Below the pieces are notes generated by a model. That model had not been told where the DNA came from. It made no database searches and saw only the letters and a program-made list of their open reading frames with translations. Below are positions 26,626 to 35,482 of a stretch of DNA of 64,000 bases, piece after piece; the first letter of the stretch is position 1, and every line of letters starts with the position of its first letter. The position numbers and the translations under genes are program-made. This DNA comes from Kribbella sp. VKM Ac-2568 (GTDB taxonomy: Bacteria > Actinomycetota > Actinomycetes > Propionibacteriales > Kribbellaceae), in assembly GCF_004345365.1 (NCBI RefSeq), contig NZ_SLVF01000002.1, forward strand, positions 558,001 through 622,000, given 5' to 3'.

Positions 26626-29205
26626 TCAGTCGCGCTCCCCCGGTTCTGGCACGGCGCGCTCACGGCTGCCCGGTACCGGCGTGTCATCCGCGCTGCTCGG
26701 CGCCACCGGCATCGAGATGACCATGGTGAGACCTCCGCCAGGCGTTTCCTCCGGTTCCACGCTGCCGTGCATCGCCTCGGCGAGCCCGCGGGCGAGTGCC
26801 AGCCCGAGTCCGGCGCCGACGGTGTTGTCGGTGTCGCCGAGCCGCTGGAACGGCGCGAAGACCCGGTCCCGTTCAGCGGCCGGGATCCCCGGACCGCGAT
26901 CGATGACCCGGATCTCGACGACCTCCCCGAGCGCGCTGCCGGTCACCAGCGGCGGCCCGCCGGGAGGCGAGTAGCGCACGGCATTGGCCAGCAGATTCGC
27001 GAGCACCCGCTCCAGCAGGACCGGATCCGCCGCCACCAGCGGAAGCGTGGGCGGAATGTCCACCGTCACCTTGACGGCATCGTCACCGAGTCCGGCCATC
27101 ACCACCGGCACGATCTCGTCGATCGCCACCGACCGCGTGAAGACCGGGAGCACGCCGGCTTGCAGGCGGCTCAGGTCGAGCAGGTCATCGACCAGTCGGC
27201 TCAGGCGGTCAAGTGACTCGTCGGCCGTCACGAGCAACTCGTCCTGCTCGTCATCGGTCCAGTCGACGTCGGAACTCCGGAGGCTGGTGACAGCTGCCTT
27301 GGCCGACGCGAGCGGTGACCGCAGGTCGTGGCTGACAGCGCGCAGCAACGCCGTACGCAGTTTGTCCGCCGCTGCGAGCGGCTTGGCTTCCGCGGCCTCT
27401 TCGGTCAGCCGACCACGATCGACGAGTGCGGCAGCGTGCGCCGCGAAGGCACCGACCAGTCGGCGCTCGTCAGCAGCCAGCGACCGACCTCGCAGGACCA
27501 GCACCAGGTCGTCTCGAGCGGGAACCACGACGTCACCGTCCTCGGGCCGCACGCTGGTCGTGGTGCCGGCGGAAGCGATCGGTCGCCAACTCTCGGTGAG
27601 CTCGTCGGTCTCGAGCCGTTCCAGCAGGACCGCACTCTCCACTCCGAAGGCCTCCCGGACTCGCTCCAGCAACGCAGGCAGGGCCGTCTGTCCACGCAGC
27701 ACCGTGCCCGCCAACGTGGCCAGGGTCTGCGACTCGGCCGCCGACCTCGCTGCCTGCCGGGTCCTACGCGCGGCCCGGTCGACCACCGAGCTGACCAAGG
27801 CGGCCACCAGCACGAAGATCGCCAGTGCCAGTACGTCGTTGGCGTCGGCGATAGTGAAGGTGCCGGTCGGCGGGGTGAAGAAGTAGTTCAGCACCAGCGA
27901 GCCTGCTACTGCCGTGAGCAAGGCGGGCCAGAGCCCTCCGACGAGCGCCACGACAACCACGCCGAGCAGGAAGGCCAATACGTTGCTGGTCAGGTTCAGC
28001 GTGTCGCCGCCGAGTCCGAGCACCAGCGCCAGCAGCGGCGGCAGCCCGACCGCAAGCACGAACCCGTAAGCCTGCCTCCGGCGCGAGAGGCTTCCGCGCA
28101 GTCGCGGCAACCGGCCCCGGCCCATCTCCGAATGCCGGACGATGTGGACGTCGATGTCGCCGGACTCGCGGATCGCGCTTGCCCCGATGCCCGGCCCGAA
28201 CAGCGCGGAGAACCAGGACCGGCGGCTGCCGCCCAGCACCAACTGCGTCGCGTTCTCCGCCCGGGCGAACGACAACAGCGCGACCGGGACGTCCTCGCCC
28301 ACCACCTGGTGGTAGGTACCGCCCAGGCTCTCCACCAACTGCCGTTGCTGGGCGAGCCGGCCCGGATCCGCCCCGGTCAGTCCGTCCGAGCGGGTGACGT
28401 GAACGGCGAGCAGATCGCCGCCGGAGGAACGGGCGGCGATCCGGGCGGCACGCCGGATCAGGGTCTCGCCTTCGGGTCCGCCGGTGAGCGCGACGACGAC
28501 CCGCTCGCGCGCCTCCCAGGTGGAGTCGATCTCGTGCTGTGAACGGTACTGCTGCAACCCCACGTCGACGCGGTCCGCCAGCCACAACAGCGCGAGTTCC
28601 CGCAGAGCGGAAAGGTTGCCGACCCGGAAGTAGTTGCCCAGGGCAGCATCGACCTTGTCGGCGCCATAGATGTTGCCGTGCGCCATTCGGCGGCGTAGCG
28701 CCTCCGGGGTCATGTCGACCAGCTCGATCTGGTCGGCCGCACGGACCACCCGGTCCGGCACGGTCTCGCGCTGTGGCACGCCGGTGATCTTCTCGACCAC
28801 GTCGTTGATCGACTCGAGGTGCTGGATGTTCACCGTGGAGATCACGTTGATGCCCGCGCCGAGCAGTTCGTCGATGTCCTCCCAGCGCTTCGCGTGCCGG
28901 CTGCCGGGCACGTTGCTGTGGGCGAGCTCGTCGATCAGCGCGACCTCGGGCCGCCGGGCGAGCAGCGCATCCAGGTCCAGCTCGGTGAAGCTCGCGCCGC
29001 GGTGGTCCAGGATGCGCCGCGGCACGACTTCCAATCCGGCCAGCAGCGCGGCCGTGTGTGACCGGCCGTGGGTTTCCACGAAACCGACCACCACGTCCGT
29101 ACCGCGCTCCTCCCGCCGCATTCCTTCCTCGAGCATCTTGTAGGTCTTGCCCACGCCAGGTGCGGCGCCAAGGTAGATCCTCAGATGCCCGCGACCGCTG
29201 CTCAT
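26626..29205 (-). CDS. KdpD-like sensor histidine kinase
   Basis: 859 residues from ATG 29205; an upstream in-frame TTG at 29223 is less likely. Domains: KdpD N-terminal (residues ~5-215) with P-loop GAAPGVGKTYKMLEEGM and the FVETHGR / DELAHSNVPGSRHAKRWED motifs; universal-stress-like domain (~240-360); four DUF4118 membrane helices (~380-490); a GAF-like region; HisKA with H626 in VSHDLRSPLASAK; HATPase with NLLANAVRYSPPGG and GAGLGLALARG. KdpD normally senses K+ or turgor with KdpE. No kdpE or kdpFABC is present here. It heads the pta-ackA-ydeP run instead. Confidence 0.92.
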   Translation of the reverse strand: MSSGRGHLRIYLGAAPGVGKTYKMLEEGMRREERGTDVVVGFVETHGRSHTAALLAGLEVVPRRILDHRGASFTELDLDALLARRPEVALIDELAHSNVPGSRHAKRWEDIDELLGAGINVISTVNIQHLESINDVVEKITGVPQRETVPDRVVRAADQIELVDMTPEALRRRMAHGNIYGADKVDAALGNYFRVGNLSALRELALLWLADRVDVGLQQYRSQHEIDSTWEARERVVVALTGGPEGETLIRRAARIAARSSGGDLLAVHVTRSDGLTGADPGRLAQQRQLVESLGGTYHQVVGEDVPVALLSFARAENATQLVLGGSRRSWFSALFGPGIGASAIRESGDIDVHIVRHSEMGRGRLPRLRGSLSRRRQAYGFVLAVGLPPLLALVLGLGGDTLNLTSNVLAFLLGVVVVALVGGLWPALLTAVAGSLVLNYFFTPPTGTFTIADANDVLALAIFVLVAALVSSVVDRAARRTRQAARSAAESQTLATLAGTVLRGQTALPALLERVREAFGVESAVLLERLETDELTESWRPIASAGTTTSVRPEDGDVVVPARDDLVLVLRGRSLAADERRLVGAFAAHAAALVDRGRLTEEAAEAKPLAAADKLRTALLRAVSHDLRSPLASAKAAVTSLRSSDVDWTDDEQDELLVTADESLDRLSRLVDDLLDLSRLQAGVLPVFTRSVAIDEIVPVVMAGLGDDAVKVTVDIPPTLPLVAADPVLLERVLANLLANAVRYSPPGGPPLVTGSALGEVVEIRVIDRGPGIPAAERDRVFAPFQRLGDTDNTVGAGLGLALARGLAEAMHGSVEPEETPGGGLTMVISMPVAPSSADDTPVPGSRERAVPEPGERD

Positions 29206-29542
29206 GTACCCATCGTGGCTCAATTCAGGCAGGCGAGATCACGATTGAGCGTGACCACATTGACGGTCGGCTTCCCGAGGAACCCGAGCGTGCGCCCGCT
29301 GGAAATCACCGACGCCCGCGGCTTATTCCAAACCGCACCTCGTGAGCGCTTGCTACGCCTGCACCGTTGCTCAGCCGATCCCCGGGCTCGGGCGGTCACG
29401 ATGTGTGCACACCTGCCGCGGCGGCCTACACGGGCACACGGGATCGACCAGGGAGTTTCCCTGGTTCGACGCATGGTCAAGCCGACGAGGCTGGATGTGA
29501 CCCAAGCTGAACGCGAACCAACACGAGGAGAAGCCGAATGCC
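29206..29542. other. Intergenic region between kdpD-like and BI-1 genes
   Basis: About 340 bp hold the divergent promoters of the KdpD-like kinase and the BI-1/FtsH genes. No supported coding frame or clear hairpin was seen. GAGGAGAAG just before 29543 is the BI-1 ribosome site. TTGAGC and TTGACG near 29245 and 29269 could be -35 elements, but no convincing -10 partner stands out. Confidence 0.6.
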
Positions 29543-30202
29543 ATGAGCGAGTCAATCGCCTACCCGCCGGCCGGGGCGACAGCCCGAGACCGGACCCACA
29601 CCCTGTTCGCGCAGACGATGTGGTACGTCGCGCTCACCGCCGGCCTGTTCGCGCTCGGCGCCTACCTGGGCCGCGACCTCGTCGGCGGAGTCGGCATCGT
29701 CGCGTTCATCGCCGCCTTCGCCAGCCTGATCGGCATGCAGTTCGCGGTCCGCAAGTCGCTCAACCTGACCGTCGGACTCCTCGCCGCCTTCGGCCTGCTG
29801 ATGGGTCTGGCCACCGCACCGACACTCGCGTACTACGCCAGCGCGGATCCGCAGGCCCTCTGGCAGGCAGGTGGCGCGACCGCATTGTTCATCGGAGGCT
29901 TCGGAGCAGCCGGCTACGCCACCCGGCGCGACCTGACCGCGATCGCACGAATCGGGTCCTGGGCTCTGGTGGCCCTGGTCGTCTTCGGCATCGTGCTGAT
30001 CTTCGTGCAGATTCCCGGCGGCGCTCTGATCTACTCGATTCTCGGACTGGTGATCTTCGCCGGCCTGACGATGGTCGATTTCCAGCGGCTGCGGCAGTCG
30101 ACGGACATCAACTCCGCGCCGCTGATGGCCGCGTCGATCTTTCTCGACATCCTGAACGTATTCCTCTTCTTCCTGCAGCTCTTCTCCCGCCGGGAGGCCT
30201 GA
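29543..30202 (+). CDS. Bax inhibitor-1/YccA family membrane protein
   Basis: 219 residues with seven membrane segments. It carries the family's TLFAQTMWYVALTAGLFALG start and the C-terminal YSILGLVIFAGLTMVDFQRL, followed by the last helix LDILNVFLFFLQLFSRREA. The YDT-type motif usual in TM6 is present as VDF. BI-1-like proteins are Ca2+/H+-leak channels in some bacteria; E. coli YccA binds and slows FtsH. An FtsH-type gene follows 102 bp downstream on the same strand. Confidence 0.9.
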   Translation: MSESIAYPPAGATARDRTHTLFAQTMWYVALTAGLFALGAYLGRDLVGGVGIVAFIAAFASLIGMQFAVRKSLNLTVGLLAAFGLLMGLATAPTLAYYASADPQALWQAGGATALFIGGFGAAGYATRRDLTAIARIGSWALVALVVFGIVLIFVQIPGGALIYSILGLVIFAGLTMVDFQRLRQSTDINSAPLMAASIFLDILNVFLFFLQLFSRREA

Positions 30203-30304
30203 GCGGTGGCCTTGGGTGAGGGCAAAGACAGGTTGCCCCTGAAGTCCTATGTTGGGCGGAGGGCGCGAACTCGGACGCGCGTGCACTGATCAGCGGAGCC
30301 GACC

Positions 30305-32266
30305 ATGAGTGAGCAGGACCAGACCCCGCCCCAGCAGAACTCGCCCGGCCGCGACGGTCGCACCGACGGCCGGCGGCCGGGCAATCAGCCGTGGCGCGCG
30401 GAAGGCCTGCCGCCGAGCGCCGGGAAACCACCTCGCCGGCCGCGGTGGCTTCGGTTCGCGGCGTTCATCGCCGGCGGCTACCTGCTGCTGTTCCTGCTGA
30501 CCACGATGCAGGACCAGATGTCGGGCGGAACGGAGACCGTCGCCTACACAGAGTTCACGATCCAGGTCGAGAAGGGCAACGTCGCCGAGGTGTTCTCCCG
30601 CGGCGACACCATCCAGGGCACGCTCAAGAACGCGGCAACCGTCCCGGGCAAGAGCGACGCGACGTACACGAAATTCACCACTGAACGACCGACGTTCGCC
30701 ACGGACGATCTGTTCGGCGCGTTGGAGAAGAGCGGAGCCACCGTGCGGGCCACTCCGGTCACCCAGCAGCGAGGGGTGCTCTGGAACCTGCTGATCTCCT
30801 TCGCGCCGATCCTGTTGCTGGTCGGCTTCTACCTCTGGCTGTTCAGGCGGCAACAACGTGCGGCCGCGGGCGGGCTGAGCGGCCTTCTCGGTGGAGGTCA
30901 GAAGAAGCCGATAGATCCCGAGAGCGTCCGAACCACCTTCGACGACGTCGCCGGCATCGATGAGGTCAAGACAGAGATCGCGGAGATCGTCGATTATCTG
31001 AAGGACCCCGACAAGTATCGGCGGCTCGGCGCCCGCGCTCCGAAGGGTGTCCTGCTCGCCGGCGCACCCGGTACGGGCAAGACCCTGCTCGCCAGGGCCA
31101 CCGCCGGCGAGGCGCGAGTGCCCTTCTTCTCGGCCAGCGCCTCGGAGTTCATCGAAGCGATCGTCGGCGTGGGCGCGAGCCGGGTCCGCGACCTGTTCGG
31201 CGAGGCACGAAAGGTCGCGCCGGCGATCATCTTCATCGATGAGATCGACACCATCGGCCGCGCTCGGGGCGGTGCGCGCTCGTTCGGTGGTCACGATGAG
31301 GGAGAGCAGACGCTCAACCAGATCCTCACCGAGATGGACGGCTTCTCCGGCACCGAGGGCGTCATCGTCCTGGCCGCCACCAACCGCGCGGACGTGCTCG
31401 ACCCGGCCCTGCTGCGGGCCGGCCGGTTCGACCGCACCATCACGGTCCACGCCCCCGATCAGAAGGGCCGGGAAGAGATCCTCCGGGTCCACGCGCGGGG
31501 CAAACCGCTCGGGCCGGACGTCGACCTGGCCGCGCTCTCGCGATCCACCCCCGGCATGACCGGCGCAGACCTCGCCAATCTGATGAACGAGGCAGCCCTG
31601 GCGGCCGCGCGCCAGAACCGGTCGCAGATCGGGCAGCATGACCTCACTGACTCGCTGGAGAAGATCCAGCTCGGTACTGCGCGCAACGTGGTGATGGGAG
31701 AGGAAGAGCGTCGCCGTACGGCCTACCACGAAGGCGGGCACGCTCTCCTCGGCATCATCCAGGTCGGCGCCGACCCGGTCCGCAAGGTCTCGATCATCCC
31801 CCGCGGTCGCGCGCTCGGTGTCACGCTCTCCACGCCGGAGATGGATCGGTACGGCTACGACGCCGATTACCTGCGCGGGCGCATCATCGGCGCCCTCGGT
31901 GGGATGGCGGCCGAGCAGGAAGTTCTCGGCGTAGTGACCACTGGCGCCGAGAGCGACCTGGAGAGCGCGACGAGGATCGCTCGCTCGATGGTCGGCCGCT
32001 GGGGCATGTCCAAGGCTGTCGGCCCGGTCTCCGTCCTGCCTGCCGACGGCGACCCACGGCTGGGCGGCGCCTCCGAGGAACTCCTCAACACCGTCGATGA
32101 AGAAGTCCGGCGACTGATCGACGAGTGCTACCAGGAGGCCAGGCGACTGCTGCGCGAGAACCGCGATCGCCTGGACGCCATCGCCGAACAACTCCTCGAG
32201 CACGAATCACTCGACGAGACAGACGTGTACGCCGCGGCCGGCGTCCCCCACAACGCCAAGACCTGA
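30305..32266 (+). CDS. FtsH-type ATP-dependent zinc metalloprotease
   Basis: 653 residues; GGAG lies six bases before the ATG. Two N-terminal membrane helices ([18 protein letters not shown] and [19 protein letters not shown]) flank an external domain. The AAA module has Walker A GAPGTGKT at 253-260, Walker [17 protein letters not shown] and the second region of homology [18 protein letters not shown]. The M41 protease site is H475-EGGH (usually HEAGH), with a distal [11 protein letters not shown] acidic ligand. It degrades membrane and short-lived proteins as a hexamer. It is shorter than the housekeeping actinobacterial FtsH and so is probably an accessory copy. Confidence 0.93.
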   Translation: MSEQDQTPPQQNSPGRDGRTDGRRPGNQPWRAEGLPPSAGKPPRRPRWLRFAAFIAGGYLLLFLLTTMQDQMSGGTETVAYTEFTIQVEKGNVAEVFSRGDTIQGTLKNAATVPGKSDATYTKFTTERPTFATDDLFGALEKSGATVRATPVTQQRGVLWNLLISFAPILLLVGFYLWLFRRQQRAAAGGLSGLLGGGQKKPIDPESVRTTFDDVAGIDEVKTEIAEIVDYLKDPDKYRRLGARAPKGVLLAGAPGTGKTLLARATAGEARVPFFSASASEFIEAIVGVGASRVRDLFGEARKVAPAIIFIDEIDTIGRARGGARSFGGHDEGEQTLNQILTEMDGFSGTEGVIVLAATNRADVLDPALLRAGRFDRTITVHAPDQKGREEILRVHARGKPLGPDVDLAALSRSTPGMTGADLANLMNEAALAAARQNRSQIGQHDLTDSLEKIQLGTARNVVMGEEERRRTAYHEGGHALLGIIQVGADPVRKVSIIPRGRALGVTLSTPEMDRYGYDADYLRGRIIGALGGMAAEQEVLGVVTTGAESDLESATRIARSMVGRWGMSKAVGPVSVLPADGDPRLGGASEELLNTVDEEVRRLIDECYQEARRLLRENRDRLDAIAEQLLEHESLDETDVYAAAGVPHNAKT

Positions 32267-32333
32267 CCACGTGCGGGCCGCGAGTAGGCTCGGAAAACAC
32301 ACCACCAGCGACGTCGGATCAATGGAGGTAACG

Positions 32334-32645
32334 ATGACTGAAGAACCCTTCGAAACGTCGGAGGAAGTTCACCGCGACCGGCGCGAGCACGGCGGCATGC
32401 CGCTGCACCCGGACGAAGACGATCTCGCCCGCCGCACCGAGCAGGAGCGGGTTGAGGCTGGTGTTGACGACTACGACCCCGATGACGTCCCACCGGCCAC
32501 CGATGAACCCGCGCCGGACGATCTGACCGACACAGAGGAGTACCGAGAAGAACAGGCGGAGATCAAACGCGAGACGGAGGAGAGCGAGCTCTACCCGTTG
32601 ACCGAACGACACCCGTTCCCACCCAGCCACTACGACAAGTCCTGA
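32334..32645 (+). CDS. Small acidic hypothetical protein
   Basis: 103 residues; GGAGGT at 32324-32329 fixes the ATG at 32334. The composition is extremely acidic and charged (DDYDPDDVPPATDEPAPDDL, EEYREEQAEIKRETEESELY) with no hydrophobic core, so it is probably disordered. It begins 67 bp after the FtsH-type gene and ends before a strong hairpin, so the three genes 29543-32645 probably form one transcript. The function is unknown; an adaptor or substrate of the protease is only a guess. Confidence 0.7.
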   Translation: MTEEPFETSEEVHRDRREHGGMPLHPDEDDLARRTEQERVEAGVDDYDPDDVPPATDEPAPDDLTDTEEYREEQAEIKRETEESELYPLTERHPFPPSHYDKS

Positions 32646-32664
32646 TCGGCCGGAGAGACAGAAG

Positions 32665-32694
32665 CCCCTGGCCGGCGGTGGAGCCGGCCAGGGG
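32665..32694. terminator. Hairpin after the FtsH operon
   Basis: CCCCTGGCCGGC (32665-32676) pairs perfectly with GCCGGCCAGGGG (32683-32694) around a six-base loop, followed by TCTCCTCTGT. It lies between convergent genes and can serve both. Confidence 0.88.
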
Positions 32695-32716
32695 TCTCCT
32701 CTGTGATCCAGCTAGG

Positions 32717-35479
32717 TCAGCCGTCGTTCTCCGCTGACGGGATGAGGGCGCCCGGCACATTCTCCGGTGCGACGATCTTGTCCTCGCCGGGGTACGGCTT
32801 GGTCCAGTCGTGCGCCTCGTACCAGCTGAGGTGGTTCATCTGGGCGGGGTTGGCGAAGTCGGCCCTGGCGTCGGGGCCGGTGAGCCGCTGCTGCGACTTC
32901 CAGCTGTCCCACTTCGCCGCGACATCCTGCTGGTCCGCAGGCACGGTCGCCTTCGGAGCAGCCGCCGCCAGCGGGTTCTGGGCCGCCGGAACGTCAGCGC
33001 CGCAGGAAGGCAGTGCCGTCAGACCCGCGGTCAGCGAGGTTCGGTTGGGCAGTGCGGTGAACGGCCGGTAGTCGGGCGTCTTGGTGAACGCCCCGGCCAT
33101 CGGGGTGGCCGCGCTGTCCTTCTGGTTCATCGGCTTGATCCCGAGCATCTGCTCGATGGTCCGGATCATCGTGATCTGCGAGTAGTAGTGGCTGTCGACC
33201 GCGCCGCGCTGGGCCCAGGGGCTGATGATCTGGATCGGGGCCCGGTGGCCGTCGATGTGGTCCAGACCAGCCTGGGAGTCGTCCTCGACGACGAAGATCG
33301 CCGAGTCCTTCCAGTACTTGCTGTGCGAGATCGTGTCGACCATCTTGCCGACCGCGAGGTCGTTGTCGGCGACCTGGGCGGCTCCGTTCGGCGGACCACC
33401 GGTGTGGTCGCTGGAGAGCCAGAACATGTTCAGGTTCGCCGGACCGTTCTTCTGGAAGTCCTGCTTCCAGATCTCGTACCGGTAGATGTCCGGTACCGCG
33501 GTGTCGAACTTCGGGAAGCCGTGCACCGACACGTCGTTGAGCGACGGGATCGGCGATGACGAGATCAGCGGGTAGGCGGTGTTCGCGCCGGTCGCCGCCA
33601 TGTTCTTGGTGTCGCAGTACAGGTTCTGCCAGCTCGCGCCGGCCGGCTTGGTCAGGAACTGCTGGAACTCACCGAAGTCGCGCACGGTCTTCCCGGCGTC
33701 CTGCGCACCGCTCCAGATGGTGCCGGTCCGCTGGTGGCCGAGAGCGTCGTCCTCGGTGTCGTAGCTGCGCAGGTACTCACCGGCCGAGGATTCGGTGTAC
33801 TCCGGGTTGTCGGCCTGCATCAGCCAGTTGTGCCCCTCGGCCGAGTTCGTTCCGATGTCGTAGGTGTTGTCGTACAGCCCGAACTGCTTGGTCAGCGCGT
33901 GCTGGTTCGGCGTCACGTTCTCTCCGTACTGCGCCAGCGCCGGGTCGCCGTTGCCCTCGGAGATGTCGCCGAAGAGCTGGTCGTAGGTCCGGTTCTCCTT
34001 GACGATCAGGAACACGTGCTTGATCGTCGACGGGTCGCCGAGCCGCTGCGGGACCGGTACCGGCTTCTTGTTGCCCTTGTCCTTGGCAACCTCGACCGAG
34101 TTCTTGGTCCAGCCGTTCTGCTGGAAGACCTTGGCCGTGCCGGCACGGATGGCGTGGTCGTCCGGCAGCTTGAACCGCTGCAGGCTCGACGTCGTGTCGT
34201 GGGTGCCGTGCCCGGCGGCCGTCGTCGGGCGGCGGGCATCGATTCCACGAGTGTTCGACACCAGTACGTCGTCGCCGACGGTGGTGATCTCCGCGGGGAA
34301 GTAGTCCGTCGGCAGCAGGCCGACATAGCTGACCGGCTCCAGCGGGTTCTGGTAGCGGTAGACGGCGACCGCGTTCGCGCGGCCGAGCGTCACCAGCAGG
34401 TGACCGTCATCCGTCAGCGTCACCCCGTCGGGCTCGTAGCCCACCGACGCCTCCGGCCACGGGCGGGTGGCGATGGTCTGGACGACCTTGTTCTTGGCGG
34501 TGTCGATGACGGAGACGTCGTTGGTCGCCGTGTTCGTGACGAACAGCGCGCCGTTCTTCGCGTACAGAGCGGTCGGGTGCAGCCCGACGTCGATGCTCGT
34601 GACGGCGGCGGCGGAGTTCGCCAGGTCGATGACGCTGACCGTGCCGGTGGTGGTGGCACCGGTCGACGGGTTGGCCGGGACCTGGGTGTTGTACGAGTTC
34701 ATCGTGGTGTCGCCCGGCTTCGCCGGACGCCCGCCCTCGTTGCTGACATAGAGCTTGTCGCCGACCTTGATCAGGTCGCGCGGGGCGTTGCCCACGGTCC
34801 AGCTCTGCTGGATGGCGCCGGTCGCCGCGTTGATGGCGACGACGCGGTTCTGGCCGTTGACCGCGGAGTACACGGTGGAGCCGTCGGGCGAGAACACCGC
34901 CTCACCCACCAGCGCGTGCTTGGGCCCGTCCGCCGCGATCGAGACGAAGGTCGGGTTGGCGACGGTGCCGTCCGGGTTCACGGTGAACCTGCGGTAACCG
35001 TCGGTCTGGCCCAGCCACAGCTGCGAACCGTCGGGTGAGTACGTCGGGCCTTCCTGGCCGATGTCGTTGCCAGGGATGCGCAGATTCGCGGCGGCGTTGT
35101 TGCCGACCAGCTGCTGCACCTTCCAGGTCTTCAGGTCGACGATGCCCAGTGCCATCCCACCGTCGGTGACCGAGGCCGCTACGTGGGTGCCGTCCGGGCT
35201 GAGCGAGGACGACATGATCTTGCCGTTGTTGATGACGAGGCGCTGACCGATCGGGTTGACGTACTGGTCGCCGGAGACGACCAGACCCTTGTCAGTGGTC
35301 TGTCCGACCTGGTCGGTCCCGAACATGCGCGTCGAGGCGAATGCGATTCCGGAGCCGGTGGCTACCACGGCGACAGCGGTGGTACCTGCTGTGATCCGTG
35401 ATACGCGGCGTCCGATGCGTCGGCCGAGCAGGCCTGATTGGCCCTCCTCGTCACGCCGGCGGCGGCGTGTTACCTGCAT
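32717..35479 (-). CDS. Secreted bifunctional YncE beta-propeller / phosphoesterase
   Basis: 920 residues. Arginine-rich N-terminus, then a signal segment (ITAGTTAVAVVATGSGIAFA). Residues ~60-430 are a YncE-like beta-propeller (SSSLSPDGTHVAASVTDGGM, VISVNAATGA-like repeats). Residues ~470-900 are a phosphoesterase/alkaline-phosphatase-fold domain starting IKHVFLIVKENRTYDQLFGD, with FVVEDDSQAGLDHIDGHRAP holding metal ligands, as in phospholipase-C-type esterases. AAGGAG inside the last codons of the upstream permease gene is its ribosome site, with a three-base gap, so it is tied to the ABC exporter. The substrate is unknown. Confidence 0.9.
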   Translation of the reverse strand: MQVTRRRRRDEEGQSGLLGRRIGRRVSRITAGTTAVAVVATGSGIAFASTRMFGTDQVGQTTDKGLVVSGDQYVNPIGQRLVINNGKIMSSSLSPDGTHVAASVTDGGMALGIVDLKTWKVQQLVGNNAAANLRIPGNDIGQEGPTYSPDGSQLWLGQTDGYRRFTVNPDGTVANPTFVSIAADGPKHALVGEAVFSPDGSTVYSAVNGQNRVVAINAATGAIQQSWTVGNAPRDLIKVGDKLYVSNEGGRPAKPGDTTMNSYNTQVPANPSTGATTTGTVSVIDLANSAAAVTSIDVGLHPTALYAKNGALFVTNTATNDVSVIDTAKNKVVQTIATRPWPEASVGYEPDGVTLTDDGHLLVTLGRANAVAVYRYQNPLEPVSYVGLLPTDYFPAEITTVGDDVLVSNTRGIDARRPTTAAGHGTHDTTSSLQRFKLPDDHAIRAGTAKVFQQNGWTKNSVEVAKDKGNKKPVPVPQRLGDPSTIKHVFLIVKENRTYDQLFGDISEGNGDPALAQYGENVTPNQHALTKQFGLYDNTYDIGTNSAEGHNWLMQADNPEYTESSAGEYLRSYDTEDDALGHQRTGTIWSGAQDAGKTVRDFGEFQQFLTKPAGASWQNLYCDTKNMAATGANTAYPLISSSPIPSLNDVSVHGFPKFDTAVPDIYRYEIWKQDFQKNGPANLNMFWLSSDHTGGPPNGAAQVADNDLAVGKMVDTISHSKYWKDSAIFVVEDDSQAGLDHIDGHRAPIQIISPWAQRGAVDSHYYSQITMIRTIEQMLGIKPMNQKDSAATPMAGAFTKTPDYRPFTALPNRTSLTAGLTALPSCGADVPAAQNPLAAAAPKATVPADQQDVAAKWDSWKSQQRLTGPDARADFANPAQMNHLSWYEAHDWTKPYPGEDKIVAPENVPGALIPSAENDG

Positions 35480-35482
35480 GGA

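Noticed and set aside
25099-27216. 705-codon open frame on the plus strand across pta and the kinase
   Set aside because: Antisense shadow: Arg/His/Gln-rich composition with no domain, while the opposite strand encodes clear Pta and KdpD-like proteins.
29543-30202. Apoptosis-type calcium channel function for the BI-1 protein
   Set aside because: Family resemblance alone does not show channel activity. The neighbouring FtsH gene makes a YccA-like role more likely.
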